DNA from: Candidatus Aminicenantota bacterium
Lineage (GTDB): Bacteria; Acidobacteriota; Aminicenantia; Aminicenantales; Aminicenantaceae
Assembly (NCBI GenBank): GCA_020348385.1
Contig: CP070750.1
Span: forward strand, 1,558,615-1,622,614
Length of the DNA stretch: 64,000 nt
Direction of reading: 5' to 3'
Shown in pieces: positions 51,967-61,373 of this stretch. The notes under the pieces are model-generated. The model saw nothing but the letters and a program-made list of their open reading frames with translations, was not told the DNA's origin and did no database searches. Each line of letters begins with the position of its first letter. The stretch's first letter is position 1. The translations under genes were made by a program, and so were the position numbers.

Positions 51967-52889
51967 CGGCCATTATCCAAACTCAAAATCTATCCAAATG
52001 GTACGGAAATGTCCTGGGATTAAGCGATGTGACTCTAGAGATAGAACAAGGTATCACAGGAATTCTGGGGCCCAACGGTGCAGGAAAATCGACGTTCCTC
52101 AAGTTGATAACCGGACAGATTAAATCCAACATCGGCTCGGTCACCATAATGGGCCAACCGGTCTGGAATAATTATCCTCAATTTTCGGAGATCGGATTTT
52201 GCCCTGAACAGGATTCTTTTTATGGGGAGATGACAGGCTGGCAATTTCTCACAAGCCTTTTGCGGCTTTATCACCTCTCGTCGACAGAGATCGAAAAAAA
52301 AGCGGATAAGGCCCTGGAAATCGTCGAACTGAGCGAGGACAAAAATCGTGCCGTTCGATCTTACAGCCGGGGGATGCGGCAGAGACTCAAGGTTGCCCAA
52401 TCCATCGCTCACGACCCCAAGATCATCATCCTGGATGAGCCTTTGAACGGTTTGGATCCTTTAGGACGACGCAAGATCATACGGCTGATCAAGGAGTACA
52501 AAGGGGAGGGGAGGACCATTGTCGTTTCCAGCCACGTGCTCCCAGAGATCGAAGCCATGACAAATCAGATCATCCTAATTCACCAGGGAAAGATTTTTGC
52601 CCAGGGCGACATCCACTACATCCGTGACCTGATCGAAACTCACCCCCACATCATCTCGATCAGGTGCAGCGATCCCCGGCAGCTCGCCCAGAAGTTTATC
52701 CATCACGATTTTGTGTTGAAGGTCAATTTCGGTCTGAAAAAAGGAGTTCTTCTTGTCGAGACCAACAGCCGGGATAAGTTTTTTGGCCTTTTGCCTTCGC
52801 TTTTTGTGGAGAATCAAATAGAAGTGGAGGAGATTACCTCCCCCGATGACAACCTTCAGGCCGTTTTTGATTATTTGATAGGGAAATGA
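51963..52889 (+). CDS. ABC transporter ATP-binding protein (second pair)
   Basis: A 308-residue ATPase from ATG 51963, which overlaps the permease stop as ATGA. Walker A GPNGAGKST is at about residues 37-45, signature YSRGMRQRLKVAQ and Walker B IIILDEPLNGLDP. A longer reading frame from 51861 lies wholly inside the permease gene and is not believed. Close in design to the first ATPase, probably from duplication. Confidence 0.92.
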   Translation: MTAIIQTQNLSKWYGNVLGLSDVTLEIEQGITGILGPNGAGKSTFLKLITGQIKSNIGSVTIMGQPVWNNYPQFSEIGFCPEQDSFYGEMTGWQFLTSLLRLYHLSSTEIEKKADKALEIVELSEDKNRAVRSYSRGMRQRLKVAQSIAHDPKIIILDEPLNGLDPLGRRKIIRLIKEYKGEGRTIVVSSHVLPEIEAMTNQIILIHQGKIFAQGDIHYIRDLIETHPHIISIRCSDPRQLAQKFIHHDFVLKVNFGLKKGVLLVETNSRDKFFGLLPSLFVENQIEVEEITSPDDNLQAVFDYLIGK

Positions 52890-52890
52890 G

Positions 52891-53703
52891 ATGAGTCCGA
52901 GTTTTAAACGTAAGATCGGGTTTTTCGCCAAATCGACAAAAGATGTGTTTTCCTTTTTCTTTTCCCTGGCTAAAAAATCACGTAGGACAAAAATCTTTTT
53001 TATCTTGAGTTTTCTTCCTGTATTCATGGCATTTGTCGTGAAATTCTCCCAGATATTCCAGCTGAGCCGAGATATCGAGGGCATCTACATCTTCAACAAC
53101 ATGATCATTGCTTTTTACCTGCAATTCTTGATCCTGATCTTGGCGTTATTCTATGGGTCCTCGGTTACATCAGAGGAATTAGAGGGGAAAACACTGACCT
53201 ATTTGACCACCCGCCCTGTTTCGAAATCGGCCATTATCGTCGGGAAATATTTGGCTTATACGGCGCTTATCATATTCATGGTCACTCTGGGAGTCGTGTT
53301 TTCTTTTCTGGTTTTAAACCTGAGCGAATTGCGCAGTGTTTCTTTATACAAAATCCTGTTCAGGGATGTGGCAGTCCTTGCTCTGGGATTGATGTGTTAC
53401 ACGGCGTTTTTCACGTTCGTCGGCACGATCCTCAAGAAATCGATCATGTTCGGGCTGATTTTCAGCTTTGGCTGGGAAAATGTGATCCAATATTTTCCAG
53501 GCTCTACCCAGAAATTCACGATCGTCCACTATCTCAAGTCGCTGTTGCCATCGGTTTCGCGGGGGCGATTTTCTTTCCTGCTCTTTCGGCTCGAACCGAG
53601 TTCCACAGGAACTTCCATCTTTATGCTTTTCCTGATTGCCGCCGTGTTTATCGTCCTCGCCTGTGTACTTTTCACATACAAAGAATACATCCTGAAAGAT
53701 TAA
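52891..53703 (+). CDS. ABC transporter permease (second pair)
   Basis: A 270-residue ABC-2-type permease with about six helices. EELEGKTLTYLTTRPVSKSAIIVGKY after the second helix is typical of NatB/CcmB-like subunits. It lies 1 bp after the ATPase stop. With the first pair it could build a heteromeric transporter of two ATPases and two permeases. Confidence 0.85.
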   Translation: MSPSFKRKIGFFAKSTKDVFSFFFSLAKKSRRTKIFFILSFLPVFMAFVVKFSQIFQLSRDIEGIYIFNNMIIAFYLQFLILILALFYGSSVTSEELEGKTLTYLTTRPVSKSAIIVGKYLAYTALIIFMVTLGVVFSFLVLNLSELRSVSLYKILFRDVAVLALGLMCYTAFFTFVGTILKKSIMFGLIFSFGWENVIQYFPGSTQKFTIVHYLKSLLPSVSRGRFSFLLFRLEPSSTGTSIFMLFLIAAVFIVLACVLFTYKEYILKD

Positions 53704-53817
53704 CCTAGCCAACCTACCCCACCCCACATATAAGGATGTATGAACTTGAGGAATAGTATTTTTGCAAAGGAATTGGGCAGTCCAATATGGTTGGAGTAGG
53801 GTGGGTTGGTCAGGTCA
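53701..53817. repeat. Large inverted repeat built from two G-rich repeat units
   Basis: GCCAACCTACCCCACC (53708-53723) and the opposite-strand AGTAGGGTGGGTTGGT (53795-53810) lie at the ends of a near-palindrome whose arms extend from the TAACCTA at 53701 to the GGTCA at 53817. The loop is about 60 nt. It sits between the convergent ABC permease and DUF4097 genes and may act as a two-way terminator. Confidence 0.75.
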
Positions 53818-53847
53818 GTTCGATGGGAGGAAGAAGAAGCAGGATTT

Positions 53848-54852
53848 TTATCTGATATGGATATCTCCGTCTGCAGTCCGGATTCTCAGCCGGCCATTTC
53901 CTTCGTTTATGCGACCTGACTTACTCACCCGGTCTTCCCTATAATCCTCTATATCATCCAGGTCTATTCGGATATAATCCGTATCATCGGCAGAGATGTG
54001 AAAAGACAGGGAAAAACCTTCTTCGAGGTTGACAGCAACATTCCCATCATCCGTCCGGATATCGGCATCAAGGATTTCACTGGCCAAAAGATCTAGGCCT
54101 ATATCCCCGTCTTCGGCTCGTATGATCAATCCAGTTGCTGTGATTTGCTTCGTGTCAATGTTCCCATCATCCACGGTGATATCGAAGGTTCCTTTTGATG
54201 TAGTCATAGTGATATCTCCATCATTAGCCTCCATTCGGCAGCGAGTCAAATCACACGCTGTTAGAAAGATATCACCGTCGTCCACTTCGATCATGAGCTC
54301 CCCTTTGAGGTTATCGATTTCGATATCGCCGTCATCTCCTCGGATTTCGGTTTTATCCCCGCTGAGATTCTGCAATGTGATGTCGCCGTCGTCGATTCGG
54401 CAATTGATTTCCGCTGCCCAACCTGATATATCCACATTGCCATCATCCCCACCTAGGTCCAATCGGATGTAATTGGGAGCGTGAATTTCGTAGACATACT
54501 CGTATTGTTTTTTGTTATAAAAACCGATAGTTCCCCTGGATGTTTCCTTCCCAGTGACATATACGGTGTTGCCGGTTTGTCGGAAATCAACGTTGAAGTC
54601 ATCCTTGCTGCCCAACCGGATCCCTACGGCATCGATAGCTGCCCTATAGCGTACTTTCACATCGATGATGTCTTTATCCCATGGAGTCAACCGCACATTT
54701 CCATCGCCATGCCGGAGACGCAGGGAATCTCCCCGCTTGACATCGAAGGTCTGATGGAAATCTTTATTGATGTCTTTGGCTAAAGCCGTCCCGCCATGTA
54801 CAGAAAAGATCAGCAGAGAAAGGATAAAAAGAGCTAAAAATTTTTTTGTCAT
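53848..54852 (-). CDS. DUF4097-type beta-strand repeat protein
   Basis: A 334-residue exported protein with signal peptide (TKKFLALFILSLLIFSVHGGTALA). The mature part has at least eight short repeats with the core DDGDI or DDGNV, each followed by a strand, as in DUF4097/adhesin-like right-handed beta-solenoids. The ATG at 54852 follows AGGAAGAAG. Longer in-frame starts up to 54993 would run through the G-rich repeat and are not accepted. Function unknown; such proteins are often periplasmic or cell-surface. Confidence 0.82.
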   Translation of the reverse strand: MTKKFLALFILSLLIFSVHGGTALAKDINKDFHQTFDVKRGDSLRLRHGDGNVRLTPWDKDIIDVKVRYRAAIDAVGIRLGSKDDFNVDFRQTGNTVYVTGKETSRGTIGFYNKKQYEYVYEIHAPNYIRLDLGGDDGNVDISGWAAEINCRIDDGDITLQNLSGDKTEIRGDDGDIEIDNLKGELMIEVDDGDIFLTACDLTRCRMEANDGDITMTTSKGTFDITVDDGNIDTKQITATGLIIRAEDGDIGLDLLASEILDADIRTDDGNVAVNLEEGFSLSFHISADDTDYIRIDLDDIEDYREDRVSKSGRINEGNGRLRIRTADGDIHIR

Positions 54853-54928
54853 GATATTCTTCTTCCTATGGGCGTTATTCATCCTTCTTTTGTGTATACG
54901 AAAACAGGCCCGCGATTGTTCCCTCCTG

Positions 54929-54960
54929 GCCAACCCACCCCACCGCCAACCCACCCCACC
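54929..54960 (-). repeat. G-rich intergenic repeat, two perfect 16-bp tandem units
   Basis: GCCAACCCACCCCACC at 54929-54944 and identical at 54945-54960. It is upstream of the DUF4097 gene. The 223-bp gap 54853-55075 otherwise holds no gene. Confidence 0.9.
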
Positions 54961-55075
54961 CATACAAAAATGTTGGGGAGAGATGTGGTTCAATCCGCAA
55001 ATGATCTTAGTAGAATCGTAGTATTTAATGAAAGCTATAACTTAGTTATTGGAGATGTTTATTCAATATTTGGAA

Positions 55076-56065
55076 TCAGTTGATCTCTTTTTCCTCTTCA
55101 GGTTTATCCGCCTGGAGCTTATTGATCAATTCTTCTGGTATCTCAGCGAAGATTTTGACATGATCATCACCAGAACTGATCTGAATAGCGTTCAGCAACT
55201 CACCGATTTCAGGTTTTTCACCAGCAGCCATAGCACCGAAAGATTTTATCCCAGTCAATGCTTCGGCTACCTGCTTGTTGCTGTCTGTGTCCGGGCCCAT
55301 AGCCAAGATTTCTGCGATGATGTTCTGATTTTTGTAGTCGAAATACAAGGCAATGGCGCTGATGGACTTCAAAGCCCCCATCATCGGATTGGATGATGCT
55401 GCCTTTTCCATGGTCTCTGGTGGAAGAAGAATGGCACCCCAGAGCATGGCGTCTTTATTGGTTTTGTCGATGATCGCCGAAAGGTCTTCATTTTTGAAGA
55501 CATTGTCTTTCTTTTTATCCAATACATCCAGCACGGATTTCACATGGATCTCGTTACCAGCGACGATGTTCGATTCGTCGATGAACGAAAACTCGACAGG
55601 ATTTCCTTCTTGCCATATCTTGTAGAGGGTGTAATCTCCGTATTGTTCCTCTTGGATTTCCTGCCCCTCTTCGGCTGTTTTTTCCTTTATCAATCCCAGA
55701 ACGATCTCAGGATCGTATTTCATGTTGATAACAGCGACTCCCTCTTGGTCCTCACCTTCTAAATCTCCAGCTATGCCGATGGCGACGTAGTAGATATCTT
55801 TTTGAGGATCGATGCCTGATTTTTCCACGAATTCCAGGTATTTCTGATAGTTTTCGTCATCCTTAATCATTTTGTCAGCAAACTCTGTGGACATGGCGTT
55901 ATTGACATCCACAAAAAAGACTCCCTGGACATCGGCAGGGATAAGGTTGAGAATATCTGTCGCTTTGGCTGTTCCTGCTTTGGGAACATCGGCGTCCTTT
56001 TTGCAAGACACAAAACAGAATAAAGCCAAACATAAAACTAAACCCATTACTGTGATTCTTTTCAT
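55076..56065 (-). CDS. Predicted lipoprotein of unknown function
   Basis: A 329-residue protein with a lipobox signal (LCLALFCFVSC, Cys21, followed by KKD), so likely lipid-anchored at the cell envelope. The mature part begins with PADVQGVFFVDVNNA, resembling DUF3352-type proteins that start with a VPADT-like motif. No catalytic motif seen. It is minus strand between DUF4097 and the membrane protein genes. Confidence 0.7.
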   Translation of the reverse strand: MKRITVMGLVLCLALFCFVSCKKDADVPKAGTAKATDILNLIPADVQGVFFVDVNNAMSTEFADKMIKDDENYQKYLEFVEKSGIDPQKDIYYVAIGIAGDLEGEDQEGVAVINMKYDPEIVLGLIKEKTAEEGQEIQEEQYGDYTLYKIWQEGNPVEFSFIDESNIVAGNEIHVKSVLDVLDKKKDNVFKNEDLSAIIDKTNKDAMLWGAILLPPETMEKAASSNPMMGALKSISAIALYFDYKNQNIIAEILAMGPDTDSNKQVAEALTGIKSFGAMAAGEKPEIGELLNAIQISSGDDHVKIFAEIPEELINKLQADKPEEEKEIN

Positions 56066-56149
56066 ACGTATCGCCTCCTAATCGCAAAATACAATGGATT
56101 TCGAAGTGACTATATCAGAAAAGTCGACCAAAGAGCAAGAAAAAAATCC

Positions 56150-57091
56150 TTACTTCAAATATCTGTAAAGCTCCATTTGTGAGGAGTAGAGCCAGCAGCG
56201 GATCCAGATAAGGCCGAAGATGAAAATTTGTTGGAACAGGAACGCAAGAGCGATACCCAAAAAGGAAGATTGGGAGATGAGCCCCTGGATCAGGACATAG
56301 ATCAAGGTGAATACGACCTGCACGAGGAACAGAAGATAAAAAAGGCCGAGAGTGGAGCCGAGATGCCGGCCAACGAATCCGAATGCGCCTGCTGCAGATG
56401 TCAGGACATTCGGGCTATCTTCCTCGACGATCTTGATACGGCCGTAGTCGAAAACCATCTGGATGAACAAAAAAAGGAAAAATACGACCGCGTTGAATAC
56501 CAATCCCCAATAGAACGGGGTAACCTCAGAGATAGCGGTCTCTCTCATACCGCTCAAAATGGAATCCAGGCTGCCCTTTACAACCTGGTCGATCATCAGA
56601 AAAATGACCCAGGAGATCAGCATCAGAAGAAAAAATCGGAAAAAATAAGAACCGGCTCCTCGGAAAAAAGACCCCAAAGAAAATTTAGCTTCTCTTTTTT
56701 TGAAAAGGGATAGGATACCGCCGGCAAAAAAAGTATGAAGGATAATGTACAGAAATCCATAGATCAGGATAATAGGGGGAAGATCGAAAACCCGCAATTG
56801 AATCAGGCCTTCCAGGTTGTTAAGGATGGCTCCCTTTCCGATTATCGAAGGTGTAAACGTCCGCTCTAAGCCTTGAGCATCATCCCTGTATTCCTCCCAC
56901 CATAAATAGTCGAAGCCCTCGGCCATCCTTTCTCCGACAAGGCTGTTGCCGAAAGAGTCTTTCAAGGAGTGATACATCGGGATCGCGAGTATCAGGGAGA
57001 AGGCGAGGTTGACCACAAGAAGGAGAATGATCATTCGCATTAATCTGCCCGTGTTTTGGAATCCCTTGAAAAAATTTATAAAAACTTTCAT
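56150..57091 (-). CDS. Integral membrane protein of unknown function
   Basis: A 313-residue protein with about six hydrophobic helices and a soluble loop (about residues 45-85). The ATG at 57091 follows GGAGGAAATAC, a strong SD; a longer ORF to 57148 overlaps the M1 peptidase gene and is rejected. It is probably coupled to that gene (22 bp apart). No family recognised. Confidence 0.7.
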   Translation of the reverse strand: MKVFINFFKGFQNTGRLMRMIILLLVVNLAFSLILAIPMYHSLKDSFGNSLVGERMAEGFDYLWWEEYRDDAQGLERTFTPSIIGKGAILNNLEGLIQLRVFDLPPIILIYGFLYIILHTFFAGGILSLFKKREAKFSLGSFFRGAGSYFFRFFLLMLISWVIFLMIDQVVKGSLDSILSGMRETAISEVTPFYWGLVFNAVVFFLFLFIQMVFDYGRIKIVEEDSPNVLTSAAGAFGFVGRHLGSTLGLFYLLFLVQVVFTLIYVLIQGLISQSSFLGIALAFLFQQIFIFGLIWIRCWLYSSQMELYRYLK

Positions 57092-57113
57092 GTATTTCCT
57101 CCAGTTCAGTGGT

Positions 57114-59096
57114 TCAACCGCCGAATAAGGTGAAAAACTCCATGGCATGCTGAAGCCATATCAGCCATTGGGAAGCCCATTTGTAGGGGGCGATTTTGTT
57201 GGGTTCTCGTACCATGCTGTTGTTGGAGCGGTTCACATCGATCACCAGTTTGAATTCAGGATCAACGACGGCTTTGACGATCCTGCTGGGCCCAGAATAC
57301 CGGAATTTTTTCCATCTGTAATCACCGTCCCATTTTTCCCGGATCTCGGAACCATCTTCGAAAACAACCATAATTTCGACAGGGGTTTTGACCTCTCCCA
57401 GCCGGCGCACAAGAACATCAGACTCGTAGGTCTTGGCGTTCTCTTTATTGGAGCGAGATTCCCTGTATTCCCCGTTGAACCAACCTGTCTGCTGTCTCGG
57501 TCTTATGCTCGATATGCTTCCAATGGCATAGTCCAGTTTCCCTGATCCATACACAAATTGATCCAGGAACCAGCTCATGTCCTGGGCGGCGAATTCGGAA
57601 ACGATATCATAAAAATCCTGCGGCTTTGGATGTTTGAACCACCAGCGTTGGGAGTAGGATTTGATCATATTGCCAAAGAGATTCTCTCCCAAGTATCTCT
57701 TGAGGGTTCTCAGCATAAGCTCTCCTTTGGCATAGGAGTTGGCACCGTAGCTTCCTTCCATGAATTGCCAGGCAAACCGTTGCATGTCGTCCCTGTCCGA
57801 GGTCTGGCGGTGCCTGGAAATTCCGTCCGATTCGATAGGGATGTTCACATCCCTAAAAGTGAACGGAATCCCAAAATATGTTTTGGAATATACAGGGGCC
57901 CCGTAGGCGGTGTAGTATACCTCGGTATCGAGGAAGGAGGTGAAGCCCTCGTCCATCCAAGCGTTTTCGAATTCGTTGCTTCCGACCAGCCCGAAAAAAT
58001 AACCGTGGCCGAACTCATGGATGGTTACACGTTCCGGACTGGAGATCCCCTTCCGGGTGATGAAATAAGCCCCACCCGTGAAAAAGGTGGGGTACTCCAT
58101 CCCGCCTGATCGGCTGTTGTAGGCCGGATCCACACATGTGGCTGTGGTGTAGGGATAATCACCGTAGAATAGACTGCAGTATTTGATCGCATTTTTGACC
58201 GCGTTCATGTACCGGTCCTTAAGATTTTTGTGGTAGGGTTGGAGGAGAAGGGTGATTTCCGTCGTTTTCCCTGGCGCAAACTCAAAATCTTCTGTGAATT
58301 CGAGCAGATGAGGACTGGCAGTCCAAGCAAAGTCATGGACACTGCGCTGGAAGAAATGGTGAGTTGTGGTCCCGTCGCCGTTATCGGTTTTTTCACGGTG
58401 TTCGCCCGTGGCCCCAACGATCATAGCGGCGGGGAGTGTGATTTTGACATCGTAGGTTCCGTAGTCAGCATAAAATTCTCCAGGTGAGTGATATTGATGA
58501 CAGTTCCATTCCCCATTCTCGAACACGCCGATTTTCGGGAACCACTGGGCAATAAAATAATTGTCTTTGTAAACGCCTGTACGGCTTATCGGACGAGGAA
58601 CTTTGGACAAGAATTCGATACGAAGTTCGATGGTTTGTCCTGGCTCAACAGGTTGAGGAAGTTTCACGAAGAATACAGTCTGGTCATGGGGATTATCGTT
58701 GTCCGGTTGCTGGAATGCCATGGTTGGGGATAAGTCGATCTCTGCGAAGTTCTCTTTATCGATCATGCGGATGGAATCGACACGACAATATCCCCAATCT
58801 TCCAGTCTGAAACCTGTCAAACCTCTACCCCTTTGGCGTTGCTCAGAAAAAAATGTACTCATGTTGTTCTTGAAGGCGTTCCAATACAAATGAAACCAAA
58901 GTTCATCTGTCGGGTGTTCTGTTTCGTTTGTCCAGGTTAGGAACTCTTCACCGGTTATCGTTTTCCTTTCTGTATCCAGCACAACATTCATGGTATAATT
59001 GGCGACCTGCTTGCAAAAAGGTTCATCGGAAAACGAGAGGAAAGTGGCGAGAAAGAGGAGCGAGAAAAGCAGCAATCCCAAAATTTTCTTAGGCAA
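57114..59096 (-). CDS. M1 family metallopeptidase
   Basis: A 660-residue secreted-type aminopeptidase. A signal peptide (PKKILGLLLFSLLFLATFLSFS) is followed by the M1 N-terminal domain, then the zinc motif HEFGHGYFFG and the third ligand in NAWMDEG (HExxH-18-E). The start is TTG 59096, five bases after AAGGAGG; a longer ORF to 59174 has no SD. It probably cleaves N-terminal residues from peptides outside the cytosol. Confidence 0.92.
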   Translation of the reverse strand: MPKKILGLLLFSLLFLATFLSFSDEPFCKQVANYTMNVVLDTERKTITGEEFLTWTNETEHPTDELWFHLYWNAFKNNMSTFFSEQRQRGRGLTGFRLEDWGYCRVDSIRMIDKENFAEIDLSPTMAFQQPDNDNPHDQTVFFVKLPQPVEPGQTIELRIEFLSKVPRPISRTGVYKDNYFIAQWFPKIGVFENGEWNCHQYHSPGEFYADYGTYDVKITLPAAMIVGATGEHREKTDNGDGTTTHHFFQRSVHDFAWTASPHLLEFTEDFEFAPGKTTEITLLLQPYHKNLKDRYMNAVKNAIKYCSLFYGDYPYTTATCVDPAYNSRSGGMEYPTFFTGGAYFITRKGISSPERVTIHEFGHGYFFGLVGSNEFENAWMDEGFTSFLDTEVYYTAYGAPVYSKTYFGIPFTFRDVNIPIESDGISRHRQTSDRDDMQRFAWQFMEGSYGANSYAKGELMLRTLKRYLGENLFGNMIKSYSQRWWFKHPKPQDFYDIVSEFAAQDMSWFLDQFVYGSGKLDYAIGSISSIRPRQQTGWFNGEYRESRSNKENAKTYESDVLVRRLGEVKTPVEIMVVFEDGSEIREKWDGDYRWKKFRYSGPSRIVKAVVDPEFKLVIDVNRSNNSMVREPNKIAPYKWASQWLIWLQHAMEFFTLFGG

Positions 59097-59317
59097 TATT
59101 GCCTCCTTAATCCGTGATTTTTTCCATATTATTAAAGATGTCTTTTTTTCGCAAGCAAAAGAGCAGTTGGACAATCTGGTACATCATCCTGTGAATTTTC
59201 CGCCTTGCTTCAGCGAGGAAAATAGAGGAACCATGCCCGCTCGCTTCCGGATGGCCTTTGTATCAGATTATCCACCTATGAAGACTTCAAAAAAAAATAA
59301 TATAACAAGGAGTGATT

Positions 59318-61372
59318 ATGAGATTTAGCAGAAAAATTTTCTTGGGATGTTTCATGGTCGTTTTACTTTCAGGATTTATGCAGTCAGAAGAACCGTTGGC
59401 ATCGAAAAAGCTAGTCCAGGCGCTCACGCAAGAGGTTTCTGGTGAGAGAGCATTCAACTACACGGTTTTGATCTCCCTCTATGATCGAATCCAGGCCTGT
59501 GAGGGGTGGCGAGATGCAGCGGAGATGATCAAAACGGAATTGGAGAGGATCGGTTATAAGGATGTGGAGATAGAAGGATGGCCGTCAAACGGGTCCAGAT
59601 ATTATTACACATACAGAACCCCTATCGGATGGAGGGCTAAAAATGCCGAGCTTTGGATGGTTTCGCCAGAAAATGAGAGGTTATGTTCCTATGAAGAAAT
59701 ACCGCTGACATTGGTCAAGCACAGCAATTCGGCAGATGTGGAAGCGGAACTCGTAGATGTGGGCACTGGAGTCGGTGAAAAAGCATATGAAGGAAAGGAT
59801 GTAGCAGGAAAGATTGTCCTGGCAACAGCTTATACCGGTACAGTGATGAGAGAAGCTGTGTTCAAACGTGGGGCCTTGGGTGTTGTGACATGGTATTCTC
59901 CCGAAACCCGGCCAGGATACCCGAACATGATCCGTTACACCGCCATCTGGCCGACTTGGGAAGAAAAGGATAATGTGGGTTTTGGGTTTAATGTCAGCAA
60001 ACTCCAGGGATGGAATTTGAAAAAGGCTTTGGATGAAGGCAAAAAAGTCGTTTTAAAAGCCAAAGTGGAAGCCGAGTATTATGATGGCCAGGTCGAAGTG
60101 TTGTCGGCGGCATTTCCTGGGTCTGAGGAGCCAGAAAAAGAAGTCATGATCATTGGTCACCTCTGCCATCCAACACCGAGTGCCAATGACAATGCCAGCG
60201 GGAGCGGCGGCATGCTCGAGATGGCCAGGGCTTTGATGGAAATGGTTGACAAGGGTCAGATTGATGCTCCCAAACGAACCATCCGATTTCTTTGGGTGCC
60301 TGAGTTTGCCGGCACTGTGCCTTACATTAAGGCTCATCTAGAAAGGATGCGAAATACGCTAGCTGTCATCAACTGTGACATGATCGGTGAAGACTTCCAT
60401 CTTACAGGTGGCATTTTTAATATCATTTGCACACCAGATTCGATGCCCTCTTATCTTAACGATGTTGTGGTGAATTTTACCAAGCTGGCTGAAAGAATGA
60501 GTCTGCGTAGCACGAATGGAAGCAGTCATCCCTTTGCCTACAGGATATTGCCCTTTAGTGGTGGAAGCGACCACTATATTTTCAATGATGGTGCATTAAA
60601 GGTTCCTTCTGTGATGTTCAATCGTGACGATATTTTCCATCACACCAGTCTCGATACACCGGATAAGGTGGATCCAACAGAGTTGCGCCGTGTCTGTTTT
60701 ATAGCCTTGGGATCCACTTATTATTTGGCCTGTGCCTCTGAGATGGAGGCCAAGAATATGGCCCAGCTTATCGCAAGAAATGGCCTATCTCGACTGGCTG
60801 AGGATTATTACGACAGTCTTTTGACTATGGAGAAAACTCAAGTTCCAGAAGAAGTCCATACGTCCTATGCCCAAGTTTTGAACGTAATCCAACATTCTAC
60901 CCAAAGGGAGCTGGATTCTGTTTTGTCCACTCTTTTGTTTGCAGATGATGCCTCGACGAAAGAAGAGATACGCAATTCTATCGGTAACATTAAAAACATG
61001 AGTGCGTCGTTCACGAATGATGCGCAGACCAAGTATGGGCGGCTTTGTCAAAAAATCGGTGTAAAAACCAAAAAAGTATCCTTGTCCGAAGATCAGCAAA
61101 AATGGGACAAGATCATACCCATGAGAAATAAGGACTTCGTATGTCCCCTCGAGACAGATTATGTTGAGGATAAACTCGGAAAGGGGGTTTTTTCTGGGAT
61201 TGATTTAGGCCGTTACGGAACATACGAAGCCCTGAATTTTGTGGACGGCAGGCGAAGCGTCCTGGATATTGCCAAAGCCGTATCTGCAGAGTATGGGCCG
61301 GTCGACCCGAATACAGTTTTGGCGTTCTTTAAAATTCTCGAAAAAGCTGAATTGCTTACTTTTAAGAAATAA
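59318..61372 (+). CDS. M28 family aminopeptidase with C-terminal extension
   Basis: A 684-residue secreted peptidase. After a signal peptide (RFSRKIFLGCFMVVLLSGF) it has an inserted PA-like segment (residues about 110-210) and the M28 zinc core: HLCHPTPSANDNASG, PEF, CDMIGED and HHTSLD. The last 100 residues include FVDGRRSVLDIAKAVSAE, a winged-helix-like fold uncommon in M28 enzymes. AAGGAG precedes ATG 59318; a GTG at 59312 overlaps this SD. It starts 1 bp before the nitroreductase, so they are coupled. Confidence 0.88.
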   Translation: MRFSRKIFLGCFMVVLLSGFMQSEEPLASKKLVQALTQEVSGERAFNYTVLISLYDRIQACEGWRDAAEMIKTELERIGYKDVEIEGWPSNGSRYYYTYRTPIGWRAKNAELWMVSPENERLCSYEEIPLTLVKHSNSADVEAELVDVGTGVGEKAYEGKDVAGKIVLATAYTGTVMREAVFKRGALGVVTWYSPETRPGYPNMIRYTAIWPTWEEKDNVGFGFNVSKLQGWNLKKALDEGKKVVLKAKVEAEYYDGQVEVLSAAFPGSEEPEKEVMIIGHLCHPTPSANDNASGSGGMLEMARALMEMVDKGQIDAPKRTIRFLWVPEFAGTVPYIKAHLERMRNTLAVINCDMIGEDFHLTGGIFNIICTPDSMPSYLNDVVVNFTKLAERMSLRSTNGSSHPFAYRILPFSGGSDHYIFNDGALKVPSVMFNRDDIFHHTSLDTPDKVDPTELRRVCFIALGSTYYLACASEMEAKNMAQLIARNGLSRLAEDYYDSLLTMEKTQVPEEVHTSYAQVLNVIQHSTQRELDSVLSTLLFADDASTKEEIRNSIGNIKNMSASFTNDAQTKYGRLCQKIGVKTKKVSLSEDQQKWDKIIPMRNKDFVCPLETDYVEDKLGKGVFSGIDLGRYGTYEALNFVDGRRSVLDIAKAVSAEYGPVDPNTVLAFFKILEKAELLTFKK

Positions 61373-61373
61373 A

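Noticed and set aside
50186-53703. Two separate, unrelated ABC transporters
   Set aside because: The 1-4 base overlaps and 1-bp gap make one four-gene operon more likely.
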